From NCBI GenBank assembly GCA_011037195.1, contig JAAEAF010003518.1, forward strand, positions 159,908-223,907: a stretch of DNA of 64,000 bases, in the 5' to 3' direction. The stretch is from Triatoma infestans. Its lineage: Eukaryota > Arthropoda > Insecta > Hemiptera > Reduviidae. Shown here in pieces: positions 10,965-22,496 of the stretch. Under the pieces are notes generated by a model. It made no database searches, was not told where the DNA came from, and saw nothing but the letters and a program-made list of their open reading frames with translations. A program made the position numbers and the translations under genes. Numbering within the stretch: position 1 is the first letter of the stretch; each line of letters starts with the position of its first letter.

Positions 10965-11804
10965 CAAAATCTGATGTGAAACACTCACACAAGTTTCCCT
11001 TACTCCTGTTCACAAAATTATAATTGACAAATGTTATATAGTTTGTGTACTAAATTTAACGAAATTCGTCGAAATCTGAAAAAAAACTGTTCAGTAAAAG
11101 CGCACTTTCGGTTTACTAATGTATCTTAAAACTCAGAATTTTGGCCATCTATTTATTTCTAATTAATTTTGTTTGGATGATAGAATTGTATAATCAACTA
11201 TGATAGCACTTTAGAGGAAGCTGTTACCACACACCCCTCCCCTAAAAGTGCCCTTAAATGAATTTTCTGAGAGAAATGTTTTAAATAAAAGATGTAGATC
11301 TTTGCATGTTTAGTTTATATTTAAAGTTTCAAGAAAATCGTCAGAGACATTTTTGAGAAAATCGAGAAAAAGTGAAAAATATCATTTAGTAAAAGGTGTT
11401 AAAATAAATGCACTTCCGGTTATCCGATTTTTTTTCAAACTCGGAATTTCAACAACATATTTAAGTCTAATTAACATTATTAAGAAGGCAGAATTGTCTA
11501 ATAAACTGAAATAGCACTTTAGATGAAAACCTAACCCCACCTCTCCCCCGGAAGTGCCCTTAAATGAATTTTCCCTGAAAAATGTTTCAAATAAAAGTTG
11601 TAGCTCTTTGTATAATATGTAGTTGATATAACAAGTTTAGAGAAAATCTAAGAGAGCCATTTTTGAGAAAATCGCAAAAACGTAAAAAAAAAAACTTGTA
11701 CTTCCGGTTGAGGAATTTTGACAGATAACGTACTGTCATAGCCCATGGTGATACGTAATATAAATTTTCAACTTTCTACGGTTTTTCGTTTTTGACCTAT
11801 GCTG

Positions 11805-11838
<34 letters not shown>

Positions 11839-11966
11839 TCATTTGCTAAAAACTACTTTTTTGGACTCAGGGGACCTCAAAACGGATATTTCCGGTGAAA
11901 ACTCGATTCCGAAAATTTAACACGATTACAATACTTCCTCTTACTAGGAATAAGAGAAAATAAAAT
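10965..11966 (+). repeat. Repeat family R, near full-length copy
   Basis: It starts AAAATCTGATGTGAAACACTC with the 5' hairpin GTGTGA/TCACAC in worn form. It runs through three diverged units of roughly 300 bp, each opening with an ACTTCCGGTT motif (about 11107, 11408 and 11700), then a CA microsatellite at about 11807-11836, and ends CTTCCTCTTACTAGGAATAAGAG. No protein is encoded. Confidence 0.85.
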
Positions 11967-11989
11967 AATGATTGTTTCATAATGATCAT

Positions 11990-12270
11990 TTCCATGCTGT
12001 TAGCATTCCATTTAAAAAAAAAAAATCATTATAGATGTTTTCCAGAAAATCACGAAATACTCCAAAAAACTCTGAAAACTCGTACTTCCGGTTAATCGAT
12101 TTTTTTGTTCAAACTTGGAATTACATCAAGAAGCTGAAAAAAAATTATTAAATAAAGTTGCATTTCCGAATGATGGGTTTTGCTCAAAACCATTTTGTTC
12201 CAGCGAAAACTCAATTTCAAACATTTGACACGATCGTAATACTTCCTCTTGCTAGGAGTAAGAGAATTTT
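11990..12270 (+). repeat. Family R-related fragment
   Basis: It has the ACTTCCGGTTAATCGATTTT unit start, the CAGCGAAAACTCAATTTC block and the end ACTTCCTCTTGCTAGGAGTAAGAG. Confidence 0.65.
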
Positions 12271-12727
12271 AGCGAATGATTTGTGTGTGTGTGTATGTGA
12301 GACCAAAATATCTTAAAAATGAAAAATCGTAGGTAGCTCAAACTTTATATTCCGTTTAGATACTACCACCGCATCAAACACGAAGGTTTCGGGCAAAATC
12401 CTTGTATCTGGACCTGCGGCTTTACTGAATCATTTTTTTTTTTTTTTACTTTTCCGCGATTTATCTTACATACCATTTCTTGATTTTTGTTCACTCACAT
12501 ATACTATCTACACATCCACTTTTCTTTGAAACATTTTCCTAGGAAAATTGATTTGTTGGGGGGGTTTGCGGGGAACAGTAGCGCTAATCTTTCCTCTAAA
12601 GCACTGCTTTAATACAACGTATGGCTCGACCGCTGCAGATTTTTTCCACAGTACTCGATCGTCTGTAATACCACAGTAGTAATTGAACATGTAATGATAA
12701 AACATACAAATTTTTGAATCTAAGATA
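12271..12727 (-). repeat. Family R-related fragment, inverted
   Basis: GAAAAATCGTAGGTAGCTCAAACTT followed by a TTCCGTTTAGATACTACCACC-type block is the reverse of the 3' part of family R. It shares this diverged version with 18340-18560 and 55315-55450, suggesting a subfamily. The GTTTGCGGGGAACAGTAGCG part is unexplained. Confidence 0.45.
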
Positions 12728-12768
12728 GCCCCTGAAGAAGACAAACAATGTTTGTCGAAACGTCGGGT
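12728..12768 (+). ncRNA. Hammerhead ribozyme motif (type I), intact core
   Basis: CCC, core CTGAAGA (12732-12738), stem II GACAAAC/GTTTGTC with loop AAT (7 perfect pairs), GAAA (12757-12760), CGTC, then GGG. Stem I is CCC/GGG; the cleavage site would follow GTC. Stem III is only AC/GT, as in hammerheads of Penelope-like elements, which cleave best as dimers. All invariant core bases are present. This is the best formed of the CGTC class in the window. Confidence 0.75.
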
Positions 12769-12834
12769 TACTAATAAAAAACACTTGAAAGAAAAATTTT
12801 TGGTGTTTTTTTTGATACCCTTCGGCCGATCAGC

Positions 12835-13110
12835 CGATTTTTTACTTTCTCTTACTGCTAATTAACAGGAAGTATGCAATTGGGTCGAATTTTCAAAATT
12901 GATGAATTTCATCGGAAGTATGGGAAAATTGTTTTAAACAAATGGTTTGTTTGTACTTATTTGTGTCGTGTATTTATCTTTTGTAACGTGTACTTATTTG
13001 TACCGTGTACTTATTTATGTAACATTGCAATTTTAAAGAAAATTTCTTGATTAAATTATATTAAAGAGAAAATTGTGTGAGTGTTTCACACCAGATTTTT
13101 TTTTTTTTTT
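12835..13110 (-). repeat. Family R fragment, inverted, both ends present
   Basis: It opens TTTTTTACTTTCTCTTACTG and closes GTGTGAGTGTTTCACACCAGATTTTTTT. These are the reverse complements of the family's 3' and 5' termini. The body is only about 230 bp, so most internal units are deleted. Confidence 0.65.
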
Positions 13111-13166
13111 TTTAATTATATAATTAGCATGAATTGAACATTTGTATACATTCAGTAATGATTTGT

Positions 13167-13375
13167 GGGGCGAGGTGTAAGTGTAATGGTTATGAGCATG
13201 GACTTGTAACTGGGAGGACTCCAGTTCGAGCCCCGCGTGTAACTGCTAAATTTTATATTGGTATGAAAGATATTAACAGTAAAATAGGTGCTTCCGCCGC
13301 CCCCGTCCACGACACCTAATTTGGTAGTTGGACGTTAAGCCCGCCTGAAAAAGTAGGCATTACCTTACTAACCAC
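13167..13375 (+). mobile_element. tRNA-derived SINE with 11-bp target-site duplication
   Basis: The head is tRNA-like: an A-box region GTGTAATGGTTATGAGC and B box AGTTCGAGCCC. The body includes GGTGCTTCCGCCGCC and GTTAAGCCCGCC and ends GGCATTACCTTACTAACCAC. TAATGATTTGT occurs just before (13156-13166) and just after (13376-13386), the expected duplication. A minus-strand copy is at 24262-24459. Confidence 0.85.
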
Positions 13376-13386
13376 TAATGATTTGT

Positions 13387-14387
13387 TTAACTATTTTTGT
13401 CAAAAAATTTAAATTATTAAAAGAAAAGTTTAAAATAATTGCCAAACACTAAAAAGAAAGCAATACTTATGAATTGTCTTTATGCGATCTAGTTCCTTTC
13501 AAGTACAATGCAACAACGAAAAAATTGCATATATATATATATATAAAATATTCTAATGTTTGTCCATCTTTAACATTATTTTTGTTTGACCTCGAAACAA
13601 ACTATCAAACTGTCATAAATCTTGCATTCCTATATCTCATTCTTTAACTAGAAATTCTCTGAATAGAATATATTCTGAAAAATTTACTATGAAGTGTGCT
13701 TGGGATGTCCGCGTTCATGAAATTTATTATATATATGGGGTATATATGTAGGTATATAGAAAAATCTTCTTAAATATTTACTTTAGATGATGTAACAAAG
13801 CATTGATTTATATCGTACCTAGATTAACTAAATAACAGTTGTAGTGTACTGAAAAATTCAGTTACTCCTACTAAGTCAGTGAACTGTAATTAAATCTGAA
13901 AAGTTCTCCTCCACTATTTCCTTCAGGGAAAATAAATAGAGAAAGTTGATTCAAAATTTAATCGACAAGTTTTTTTGTTGTTATATTTTATTGTCACAGG
14001 AAATCGACAATGTATAAATGAATGAAGGCGAGCGGGGAGAGCCGGTTTCATAATTATAAATAGGTCGAATTTTTTTGCGTGTACATAAACTTTAAACGCA
14101 TTAATTCTATTCTCCAACGTGTAAACAAAAACTTAAGATATCGGAATAAAATATCGATCAATTTGAAAAGACTTTATCATTCTTTTCTATTTGTTATTAT
14201 GGTATAAAAAAAAAAAAAATCCAAGCTTTCGGAAGATATTAAGACTTTTCTTGAAAACTGTTGATTGTAGGGATTATTTATGTTTAAAAGTAAATATATA
14301 TTATTGATGCAGCTCATTATTTTATTGCAAAAAAAAAAAAATCAATTACTTCAATTAATATAATTTAATTAACAAATTTTTTTTAGA
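13387..14387. other. AT-rich intron sequence
   Basis: No gene or known element recognised. There is a short (AT)n at about 13530-13547. Confidence 0.4.
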
Positions 14388-14595
14388 GAAGGGATTAGCT
14401 CAGTGGTAGCGCGATGGACTAGCAACGCGGAAGTCCCAGGTTCGAATCCAGCCTGCTGCCCTTAGATTTTTTTCATCCTAGGAGGCCTATACAGCTCACG
14501 GTCTGGTGATGGGCAGTGTTGTCTGTAGCTAGAGACCACTGCTTGGAGGCCGGCTGTCATTGGAGAAGGCTCCGTGGGGGGGGGGGAATAGATCT
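14388..14595 (+). mobile_element. tRNA-derived SINE, second family
   Basis: GGGATTAGCTCAGTGGTAGC (A box) and GGTTCGAATCC (B box) form a complete tRNA-like head of about 70 bp ending CTGCCC. The body continues with TGATGGGCAGTGTTGTCTG and GGAGGCCGGCTGTC and stops in a G run. The head keeps enough of a tRNA that it could be mistaken for a tRNA gene, but the body is shared with 3085-3500. Confidence 0.8.
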
Positions 14596-14639
14596 TTCAA
14601 GTCGCAGTGCAATAATCCCCTACGACAATCTACAATCTA

Positions 14640-15113
14640 TAAGCATGCTAAGTTTAAATTAAATCGTTTTAACCGTTTTCAAGAAATTTCCTAAAAAAAT
14701 CAAAAACCCATTCAATCAAATAGTACTTCCGGTTAACCGATTTTCTTAAAATTTAGAATTTTATTAATGCTTCTAATTTATATTAATATTATGCAGATGG
14801 TGAAACCATACATTGTCCTGAAATTTAAAATGCTTTAGGGAAAAGCATAACTCTCTCAGAATCCATAAAAAATAAATTTTCCCAAGAAACAAATCAAAGT
14901 GTTTAGGTATTTATGTGTATGAATAATACAGTTCAAAGTAAATCGTAGGAGCCATTTTCGAGAAAATCGCAAAAAAATAAATAAAAAAAAAACAGACATT
15001 AAAGTCGTACTTCTGGTTGATGCATTTTGCTCAAAATCTTTGTTTCAGACGTGGCAGTAATAGCCAAATAAAATACCAAGTTTGAACATCTGGTAATTTT
15101 TCGTTTTTGAGAT
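14640..15113 (+). repeat. Family R-related fragment, interrupted by a LINE
   Basis: ACTTCCGGTTAACCGATTTTC, the TAATATTATGCAGATGGTG block, GAGCCATTTTCGAGAAAATC and TTTTTCGTTTTTGAGATATTC are in family order. It resumes at 15736 after the LINE insertion. Confidence 0.65.
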
Positions 15114-15126
15114 ATTCGTTGTTAGT

Positions 15127-15735
15127 CTTCTTCTTCTTCTTTAGTTGTACAGCCCATGAAGGGCCTTGGCTTCCTTAATAATCTCATACCGTTCATTCCT
15201 GTCCTTCGCTTTCGTCCTCCATTTCCTAACACCGAGATGAATCAGATCTCCCTCCGCTTCTTCCAGTCTTCTTTTCCTGGGTCTTCCCACTTTCCTTCTG
15301 CCTTCCGGGCGACTCATGTACAACTTCTTGGTATCTCTTCCCGTGTCCATCCACTCGACTAGCCATTCCTATCTTTTGCCCTTTCATTTTCTGGACAATG
15401 TCAGGTGCAGCATACAACTCACTGATCTCACTATTTTTCCGGACCTTCCAAATCCCATCCTCCCATTTAGGACTGAAAATCCGTCTGAGGATCTTTCTCC
15501 CAAACACGGAGCATTTTACATTCGCTCAAGTTAAGTATCCATGTTTCACATGCATACATAACTACAGGGCGGATGACGATCTTATAGATTCTCAGTTTAT
15601 GCTTCCTTGAGATAGACTTGGACGTCATTGTTCGAATTAGAGCGAAGAAACACCTGCTGCCGCTTGCCGATCTTGCTTTTATTTCGCTCCTTGTACAGCA
15701 CTCTGTAGTAAAATTTGCGCCCAGATATTTGATAG
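15127..15735 (-). mobile_element. 5'-truncated LINE with 13-bp target-site duplication
   Basis: ATTCGTTGTTAGT is present at 15114-15126 and again at 15736-15748. Between them, on the minus strand, is the 3' part of a LINE ending in a GAAGAAGAAGAAGA tail. It is inserted into a family R-related repeat. Confidence 0.85.
15150..15735 (-). pseudogene. LINE reverse transcriptase C-terminus
   Basis: The reading order on the minus strand is IKYLGANFTTECCTRSEIK, then RSASGSRCFFALIRTM, ISRKHKLRIYKIVIRPVV, MYACETWIL, and after frame changes RPRKRRLEEAEGDL, RKWRTKAKDRN and EIIKEAKALHGL. These are the thumb and C-terminal blocks of RTE/CraTTE-like LINE proteins that end in a KEAKAHPGL-like motif. At least two frameshifts make it dead. 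The catalytic YADD part is absent because of 5' truncation. Confidence 0.75.
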
Positions 15736-15829
15736 ATTCGTTGTTAGTAACATAAACAAACAAACATTCACACACACACACACAGACGCTAAAAAGATTT
15801 TTTCCAATTCGTTCCAAGACGTTGTAAAT

Positions 15830-15925
15830 ATCCGTTCTTTGTTGTTGAGTCTTGAGCGTCTGTCAAATAGTCGTGCTAGTAAATAATATCGTTTCTTTAG
15901 TTCTTATCATTTGAGTCTTGAGTGG
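15830..15925 (-). pseudogene. Short Jockey-like LINE fragment
   Basis: It resembles 19315-19410: both share the GAGTCTTGAG/CGTCTGTCAA and CGTGCTAGTA blocks, which in the longer copy encode RLKRQEMKKRFYLLARLLD. Here the frame is broken. Confidence 0.5.
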
Positions 15926-17099
15926 GAGATGAATGAAATGAACTCAGCGCCTTCAACACAATTGGATCCTTTTAAATTAGTGTTCCCGCTTTTTGAAATA
16001 CAGCAAAGAGAAGCATAAAACTAAGTCTGGAAAACAAAGGTCTATTCACCAACATATTGGCCAAGTGATCTCCGGTATTCAACCCACCATCATCCCTTCT
16101 GAAGCCAACCATTTAACAACTGAGGTAATTTTGATTCTGTAAGAATGATTAAAAAAAAATAAGTCTTTAATATTCTATCAAAAGGGAAAACTGTAACAGG
16201 GATCTTTAAAAGCATCTCGCGATGAATGGTAGAATTGACCATATCGTTTTCCCTGCTAAAAACTTATCTATTTAATTCTATAACAGATTTTCATTACCAG
16301 GATTTTCATCTCCATAAAGAGTGGCGGGATCCTCAACGAAGTCTACATAGCAGCTGTGGGCGTGGTCATCACACTTTCCCCTCTCACTCTCTCTCTCTCA
16401 CTCTCTCTCTCTCTCTATATATATACATATAATATACTATTTGCATAAAACATTTTTCGTACTCAGGAGACGTCAAAACAGGAATTTCCGGTGAAAACTC
16501 GATTAGGAAAATTTGACACTATCGCATTTGTGATGGATGCAAGAAACTTGGAAATAATATTAAATTATAAAAAAATCAGAAATGTGACATTCCATTGCAA
16601 AAGGGCTAGCCAGGTATACAAGTCCAGTTACTGGTACGGTACAAGAACAATTATGGCATTGTACTACCCCTTCTCCTCACAGGGGAGGAATTGAAGAAAC
16701 AAAGAGAAGAGATATTTTAAAGACAGACTTGTGCTAGAAATCAAGGTGAAAGCATCAGACCAGTATCCTATACCAGTATCAAGTTATAAGAATTTATTAT
16801 AAGATTTTATTGTGATTTTCAAAGTACTTAATTTCTCTTAGAGAATATATTTAATTTACTCTACCAGTGTGTTCTTAATTATTCTTATACTTCTATCTCT
16901 TAACCGTATATACATACAAGCCCTTTTCGCTAAGACGCTCACGCCACAAGCTACCTATACACACATCACACCATTACATTACACATTACTTTCTTCTCTT
17001 ACTCAAAAACCAGCAGTTAGTCCCCACCATTACATTATTATATTACATTATGTATAATCTAAACTAAAGCCGAATAAACATTTAATAAGAACTCCAAGT
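15926..17099. other. Intron sequence with repeat scraps
   Basis: A family R tail scrap is at about 16440-16530 (CATTTTTCGTACTCAGGAGACG, GGTGAAAACTCGATT). A CT microsatellite is at about 16380-16416. No gene is seen. Confidence 0.4.
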
Positions 17100-18984
17100 T
17101 TGGAAAAACTTAAACTGTAATAACTTTAGTAAGAGAAAATCGTTTAAATCGTTTGTCATGAGATTTTTTTCAGTTAGACTAATCAATTTCAGTTTGAATT
17201 CTTGGATAAAAAAAATTTACTTTTTTACTTACTGATATCTAAGGTGGGCCATGGTCGCACAAGAAGTCGCTAATTGAAGGATCGTTTTAATTAACTACTT
17301 AGCATTAATGTATTATTCACTTCTTTTTTTAAACATAATTGCTGTTAATTTTTGCATGTTTAATGAAAACTAAGAGATATTTTCAGATAGTTCTATCTTA
17401 TATGGTAATAATTAATTCGTAATCATTTGTAATTCGGCCCAATCGTATCTATCTAGTAAGATAAGAGGTGTACACGTGATCACAGGTTCTTATTAAAAAA
17501 AAATTAAAAAAAAGAGTAAAAAGTAATAAAATAAAATACTAAACTCTTATATTTAGTAGGTTAACTAACAACAAAACCGGATGTCAAAAAGATTACTTGA
17601 CAATAAAGAATGCATTATTTTCATTAAACCTTGTGCATTTCTTACTTTCTTTGGTTATGCAAGGAAAAGAATGTCCTCAAATCAGATAACAGATGTGAAA
17701 TAGAACTTTATATGCGACTCACTTGTACCCACGTTTCTTATAATGCCAAATGATAAATTATTTAAAAGAACTTTTAATTTCTCCAATGGAAAAGAATTGT
17801 TATGGGACTCCATAGTTTGGGTGCACTATTTCCGAAGGTAAATTCTATTTTAAATAACCACAAAACATACATAGAACTCTATAACGTCATAAAGAAACAT
17901 AATATAGATCTGTAAATAAGGCTACAATAAACAATATACACAATATAAATGTAAACTGATAAAATATAAATGTCAACAATTAAATAATTAATAATAAAAA
18001 TTTAATATTAATGTCAATTAATAAATAAATAGTTAATAATTAACAGAATATCAAGTATGACTTCCTCTATGATTGTTTTTACTTTCTAAGTTTTGCGAAA
18101 TTTGCTTTCACTCGCTATTTCTTCACACACACACACGTTTTTGACGTGTGCTTGGTATACAATAGACATTAGCAATTTAGCTTGTTAATTATTGAGAAAT
18201 AAGCAAAAGTCAAAGTCATTTACGTGTTTCACAATAATATATTTTTATTTTATACTTTATCTTACTCTGTAACTGGAGGAACTAATTACAATCGTGTTGT
18301 GTCTTCCCTAAAAAAAAAAAAACGAAAAATTTTTTGAGCTTATTATCTCTGTGCTTAAACAACATGTGTATGTGTGTGTGTAAACCAAATATTTCAGAAA
18401 TGGAAAATCGCAGAAAGCTCAAACTTGATAAAGTTTAGGCACCACCGTATCTGAGAGATTAAGGTTTTGGACAAAATCCATCAACCGGATGTGCGTCTTT
18501 ACTAAGTGAATTTTTTTTGTTTCAGTTTACCGCTATTTTCTCAAAAAATGGGTTCCGTGTTTTTTTTTCTAAATTTTCGTATTATTTCCTCACACATAGG
18601 TGAGACAAAATGCATTATTTGAAGCATTTTTCCATTTTAAAATTGAATTTTTTTTTACGTTAAGCTCTCCTCTAAAGAACTAATTCAATGTAATGATAGT
18701 TCTGCCATCAACATAATATTAATATATTTTGGCAGTATTGCTAATATGAAGAAAATTAATTAATTAAAAGTGTGACACAATTGGTTTTTGTTTTTTTTTG
18801 GAACATGTTTCTAGAAAAATTGATTTTTACGGGGTTTTTTGAAGAATCTGCGACGTTTTTTTAATTTTTTTTAAAATTTTATTTATTTGAAATTTACAAC
18901 TGTAAAAGCAATGCTCCTACAACTAAAGTAAATATGTTAACAAGTGTATACGTTTGGGAGTTATCACCCATTGGTGACTCTCCA
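17100..18984. other. Intron sequence with diverged family R pieces
   Basis: TTTAGTAAGAGAAAATCG near 17125 is a family R terminus. The segment 18340-18560 is an inverted, diverged R-like fragment similar to 12271-12440. The remainder is AT-rich without recognised features. Confidence 0.4.
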
Positions 18985-19985
18985 TGTGACTTTTATTTAC
19001 TGACCTCCTACGTCGAGGAACTCGCGCGGCCAGCGCCGCTTCAGACGTCGAGTGGGGTCGTCAGGAAGAGATGAAGATGAGGATTAGGATGTTCAGAGAG
19101 GCGGGAATGAAACTTTTTTTAGTGAGCTGGAATTAAATCGGTAATGAAAGCTATTTTGAGATCATTGTGGATAGTTTTGTTGGAGACATAGTATGGAGCA
19201 TTAGTTATGCGGCGGTGATTGAAGACGGTAGACGTTGGAATGTTTGGCTGTCCCCCAAAATTCGAATCCGTAAGTCCAGATCGGTTTGAGTAATGCGTTA
19301 TATATAAGTACGTTGTTGTTCAATGTCAGTTTTGATCGTCTGTCAAGCAGTCGGGCTAGTAGGTAAAATCGTTTCTTCATTTCTTGTCGTTTGAGTCTTG
19401 TGTGTGGATTCCAAGTCAGGCGCTTGTCAATATACATTCCCAGATAACGTACAGTGTCCGCACAAGGGAGTGCAGTATGGTTTGAATACACTGGAGAACA
19501 GGTGGCACGACGAAGAGTGAATGTAATTTGTTGGCATTGCTGGACATTTACTTTCATTTTCCACTTAACAAACCATTGTTGAAGAGAATTCAGATGTTGT
19601 TGCAGAGTACTAGTTGACTGCACCGGGTCAGAGTGAGGAGAGAGTATGGCGATGTCGTCTGCGTAAGTGAAAGTCGTGGTGTGAGGGTGAGTTGGTATGT
19701 CGGCAGTGTAAAGTATGAAGAGTAGTGGTCCGAGAATACTGCCCTGAGGATCACCGGCCTCTGCAGGGTACATAGAGGAAAATGCGGTTCCCTGGTTGAC
19801 AGAAAAATATCTATTGGATAGGTAAGACAATAGAATTAAGTAGTAGGTGTGAGGAAGACAGTGTTTGAGTTTCCACAGTAAACCCGGATGCCAAACTCGA
19901 TCAAATGCTTGCGCAGTGTCGAGAAAGGCACCCCAGCAATACTCCTTCCGCTCTAGAGAAGAGGCGACGAGATCTCTGACATGAT
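18985..19985 (-). mobile_element. Jockey-clade LINE, 3' fragment
   Basis: The minus strand carries the last part of a Jockey-type LINE: reverse transcriptase from motif A onward, a C-terminal HPNPHL block and a LKRRWPRDL-like end (worn, at about 19025-19060). It is 5'-truncated at about 19985. No clear target-site duplication was found. Confidence 0.75.
19201..19985 (-). pseudogene. Jockey-like reverse transcriptase fragment
   Basis: Motif A reads GAFLDTAQAFDRVWHPGL, followed in the same frame by SYLSNRYFSV, a motif B-like GDPQGSILGPLLFILYTADI and motif C as TYADDIAIL. Then come FVKWKMKVNVQQCQQI, VRYLGMYIDKRLTWNPH and LKPIWTYGFEFWGTA. The catalytic ADD and motif A Asp are intact over about 260 codons without a stop, which suggests fairly recent activity. 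The frame ends at 19201, while the usual C-terminal block continues as a broken frame below that point. Endonuclease and ORF1 are missing. Confidence 0.82.
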
Positions 19986-20204
19986 GCTACTGATGCGACG
20001 TTAAATTTCAAATGTTATTTGTATTTGTGGCGCAGTCTTCAGGACTGTAATATAATCATGCAACTATAACCTGCCTTGGTTTAAACTTCCTATTTCTTTG
20101 ACAGTGTGTGATCATTTATGTTATGTTTAAGTAAACCGCGATTTTCTCTATACAGAGACCTATTGTTTTGGTTTGAATCAGTTTTCTGATAAAAATTCAT
20201 TTAA

Positions 20205-20622
20205 GGGTGCTAATTGTTCACAAGCATGCCACCAAGATGGACGACGACTAACTATTGCCTACTACTCCTACTCTCATTTCTATTATTTCTGATATATTTC
20301 ATTTCTTTCAGATAATGAGTAATTTATTTCTGGTTTGTTTAGAATTGATTAGTCTACTGTCTCTATAAATTAATTAGCCAGTGTTCGGTACTTCAAATCT
20401 ACAAGTTCTTGGGACAATATTTGAAATTAAACTGTGATTGTGTTTCGTAGTTTTTACTTATATTTAGTCTGATACTTTTTTAAATGAATCAGAATATGAA
20501 AGAAATAAAGAAATATGAATGAATAAATAAATCAGAAATATCAGAAATGTGAGTGTAAGAAGAGTGGTAGTGAGTAGCTAGTGGTCGTCCATTTTGGGGG
20601 CACGCTTGTGAACAATTACCAA
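20205..20622. mobile_element. MITE-like element with about 90-bp inverted repeats
   Basis: The left end has TAATTGTTCACAAGC, then a TGCCACCAAGATGGACGACG-type block; the right end has the reverse complement, GCTTGTGAACAATTA. Inside, both arms share CACTACTCCTACTCTC-like and TTTCTGATATATTTC-like blocks. About 420 bp, no coding capacity. Superfamily not determined. Confidence 0.7.
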
Positions 20623-20805
20623 GGGGGTTTTAGCGGTTAAGGTTTTTATAAAATAGTGGTTTTTATAATATTTAGATTTTCCCATTAATTATAACATTGA
20701 AGACAACTAAACACCATGTAAAAATGATAAATTTGAAGAAACATTTTCAATCGTAAGTTTGTAAGTTGCTGTAAGCGAAAGTTGCTTGAGTGTTTTAACC
20801 AGATT

Positions 20806-21978
20806 TTTTTTTACTTTCTCTTACTTCTCCTAGTAAGAGGAAGTATTGTAATCATGCCAAATTTTCAATATCGAGTTTTCACCGGAAATATCCGTTTTGT
20901 GGTCCCCTGAGTCCAAAAAAGTGGTTTTTAGCAAATGGTCAGTGTTTATGTAAGTATTTGAACAGCATAGCTCAAAAACGAAAAACACTAGAAAGTTCAA
21001 ACTTGATATTCCGTTAGGGTATCACCAATGGGATCTGACAATAGGTCAGCGGTTAAAATTCCTCGACCGGAAGTACCGCTTTATTGAATGTTTTTTTTCA
21101 CTTTTTCGCAATTTTCTCAAAAATGGCTCCAACGATTTTCTTCAAACTTGGTATATCAACTACACATACAAAGAGCTACAACTTTTTTTTGAAACATTTC
21201 TCTGGGAAAACTGCATTTAACACTTTTACTTGCATTTTACTTTTACCTAAATGATTTCTTCACTTTTTCGCGATTCTCTCAAAAATGGCTCCGACGATTT
21301 TCTTCAAACTTGGTACATCAACTATACATACAAAGAGCTACAACTTTTTTTCGAAACATTTCTCTGGGAAAATTCATTTAAGGGCACTTTTAGGGGAGTA
21401 GAGGGGTTAGATTTTCATGTAAAGTGCTATTTCAGTTTATTGGACAATTCGCTTATCTGAATAATGTTAATTAGAATTAAATAAATTGTTGGAATTACAA
21501 GTTTGAAAAAAAATCGGATAACCGGAAGTGCGTTTACTTTACCACTTTACTAAATGATTTTTCACTTTTTCGCGATTTTCTCAAAAATGGCTGCGACGAT
21601 TTTCTTGAAACATCTTATATAAACTAAACATACAAAGATCTATAACTTTTATTTAAAACCTTTCTCTGGGAAAATTCATTTAAGGGCAGTTTTAGGAGAG
21701 GAGTTGGGGTTACAGCTTCCTATAAGTGGTATCATAGTTCATTATACAATTCAATCATCCAAACAAAATTAATTAGAAATAAATAGATGGCCAAAGTTCC
21801 GAGTTTCAAGAAAATTAGTAAACCGGAAATGTGCTTTTACTGAACAATTTTTTTTCAGTTTTTGACGAATTTCAATAAACTGGGTACACAAACTATAAAA
21901 TTTGTCAATTATAAAAATTTTGAGAACTGGAATAAGAGAAAGTTGTTTGAGTTTTCAAACCAGATTTTTGTTTTTTTT
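20806..21978 (-). repeat. Repeat family R, full-length copy on minus strand
   Basis: Opens TTTTACTTTCTCTTACTTCTC (reverse of the 3' terminus) and closes AGAAAGTTGTTTGAGTTTTC AAACCAGATTTTT (reverse of the 5' terminus). It contains about four ACCGGAAGT unit starts. It is preceded at 20780-20805 by another copy's 5' terminus, so two copies sit head to tail. Confidence 0.85.
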
Positions 21979-22496
21979 TGCGGCTGTGTGTATTTATAAG
22001 ATCTGATCTTCCATATAATTGTAATATGAATTAAAGAGAGAAGTGTAGCCGAAATTCCGAGTTTGAAGATAATAGACCTATCGCTTTTGTATGCAACTTT
22101 TTTTAAAGTGGGTTTTTCTCCTGCTGTCGTGGAAGAGCTGGCAGATCAATCATTCCCTCAATTGTCGTCTTTAGTCAGTTAAATTTTGTAAAAATGCAAA
22201 GTTCGATGGAAATTTTGTCAATTATAACTATGTAATTTACGGTAAAAGGAAGTCATTTTTTCTAGATTCTGGAAGGTAAGATTTTTATTTAATTTTGAAA
22301 TCTCCATTAGGAACTGACCTGTCTATATAACATACGAACATACATACTTTGAACGAAAATTTACTAAAATAAGAGCAAAAGAGAAAGTTGACGGTCGAGA
22401 AAAGCGAAACAATACTTCCGCTTCTTCATTTTTATGGTAATTTTTTTATGATTGCATTCCAAATATATTCAGATATTTTGTATTATAATTAGAACA
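21979..22496. other. Intron sequence between two R copies
   Basis: No gene recognised. It contains a weak R-like scrap around 22040-22080 (CCGAAATTCCGAGTTTG). Confidence 0.4.

Noticed and set aside
14388..14460. Functional tRNA gene
   Set aside because: A and B boxes are present, but the anticodon arm is poor and the sequence continues into a SINE body shared with 3085-3500.
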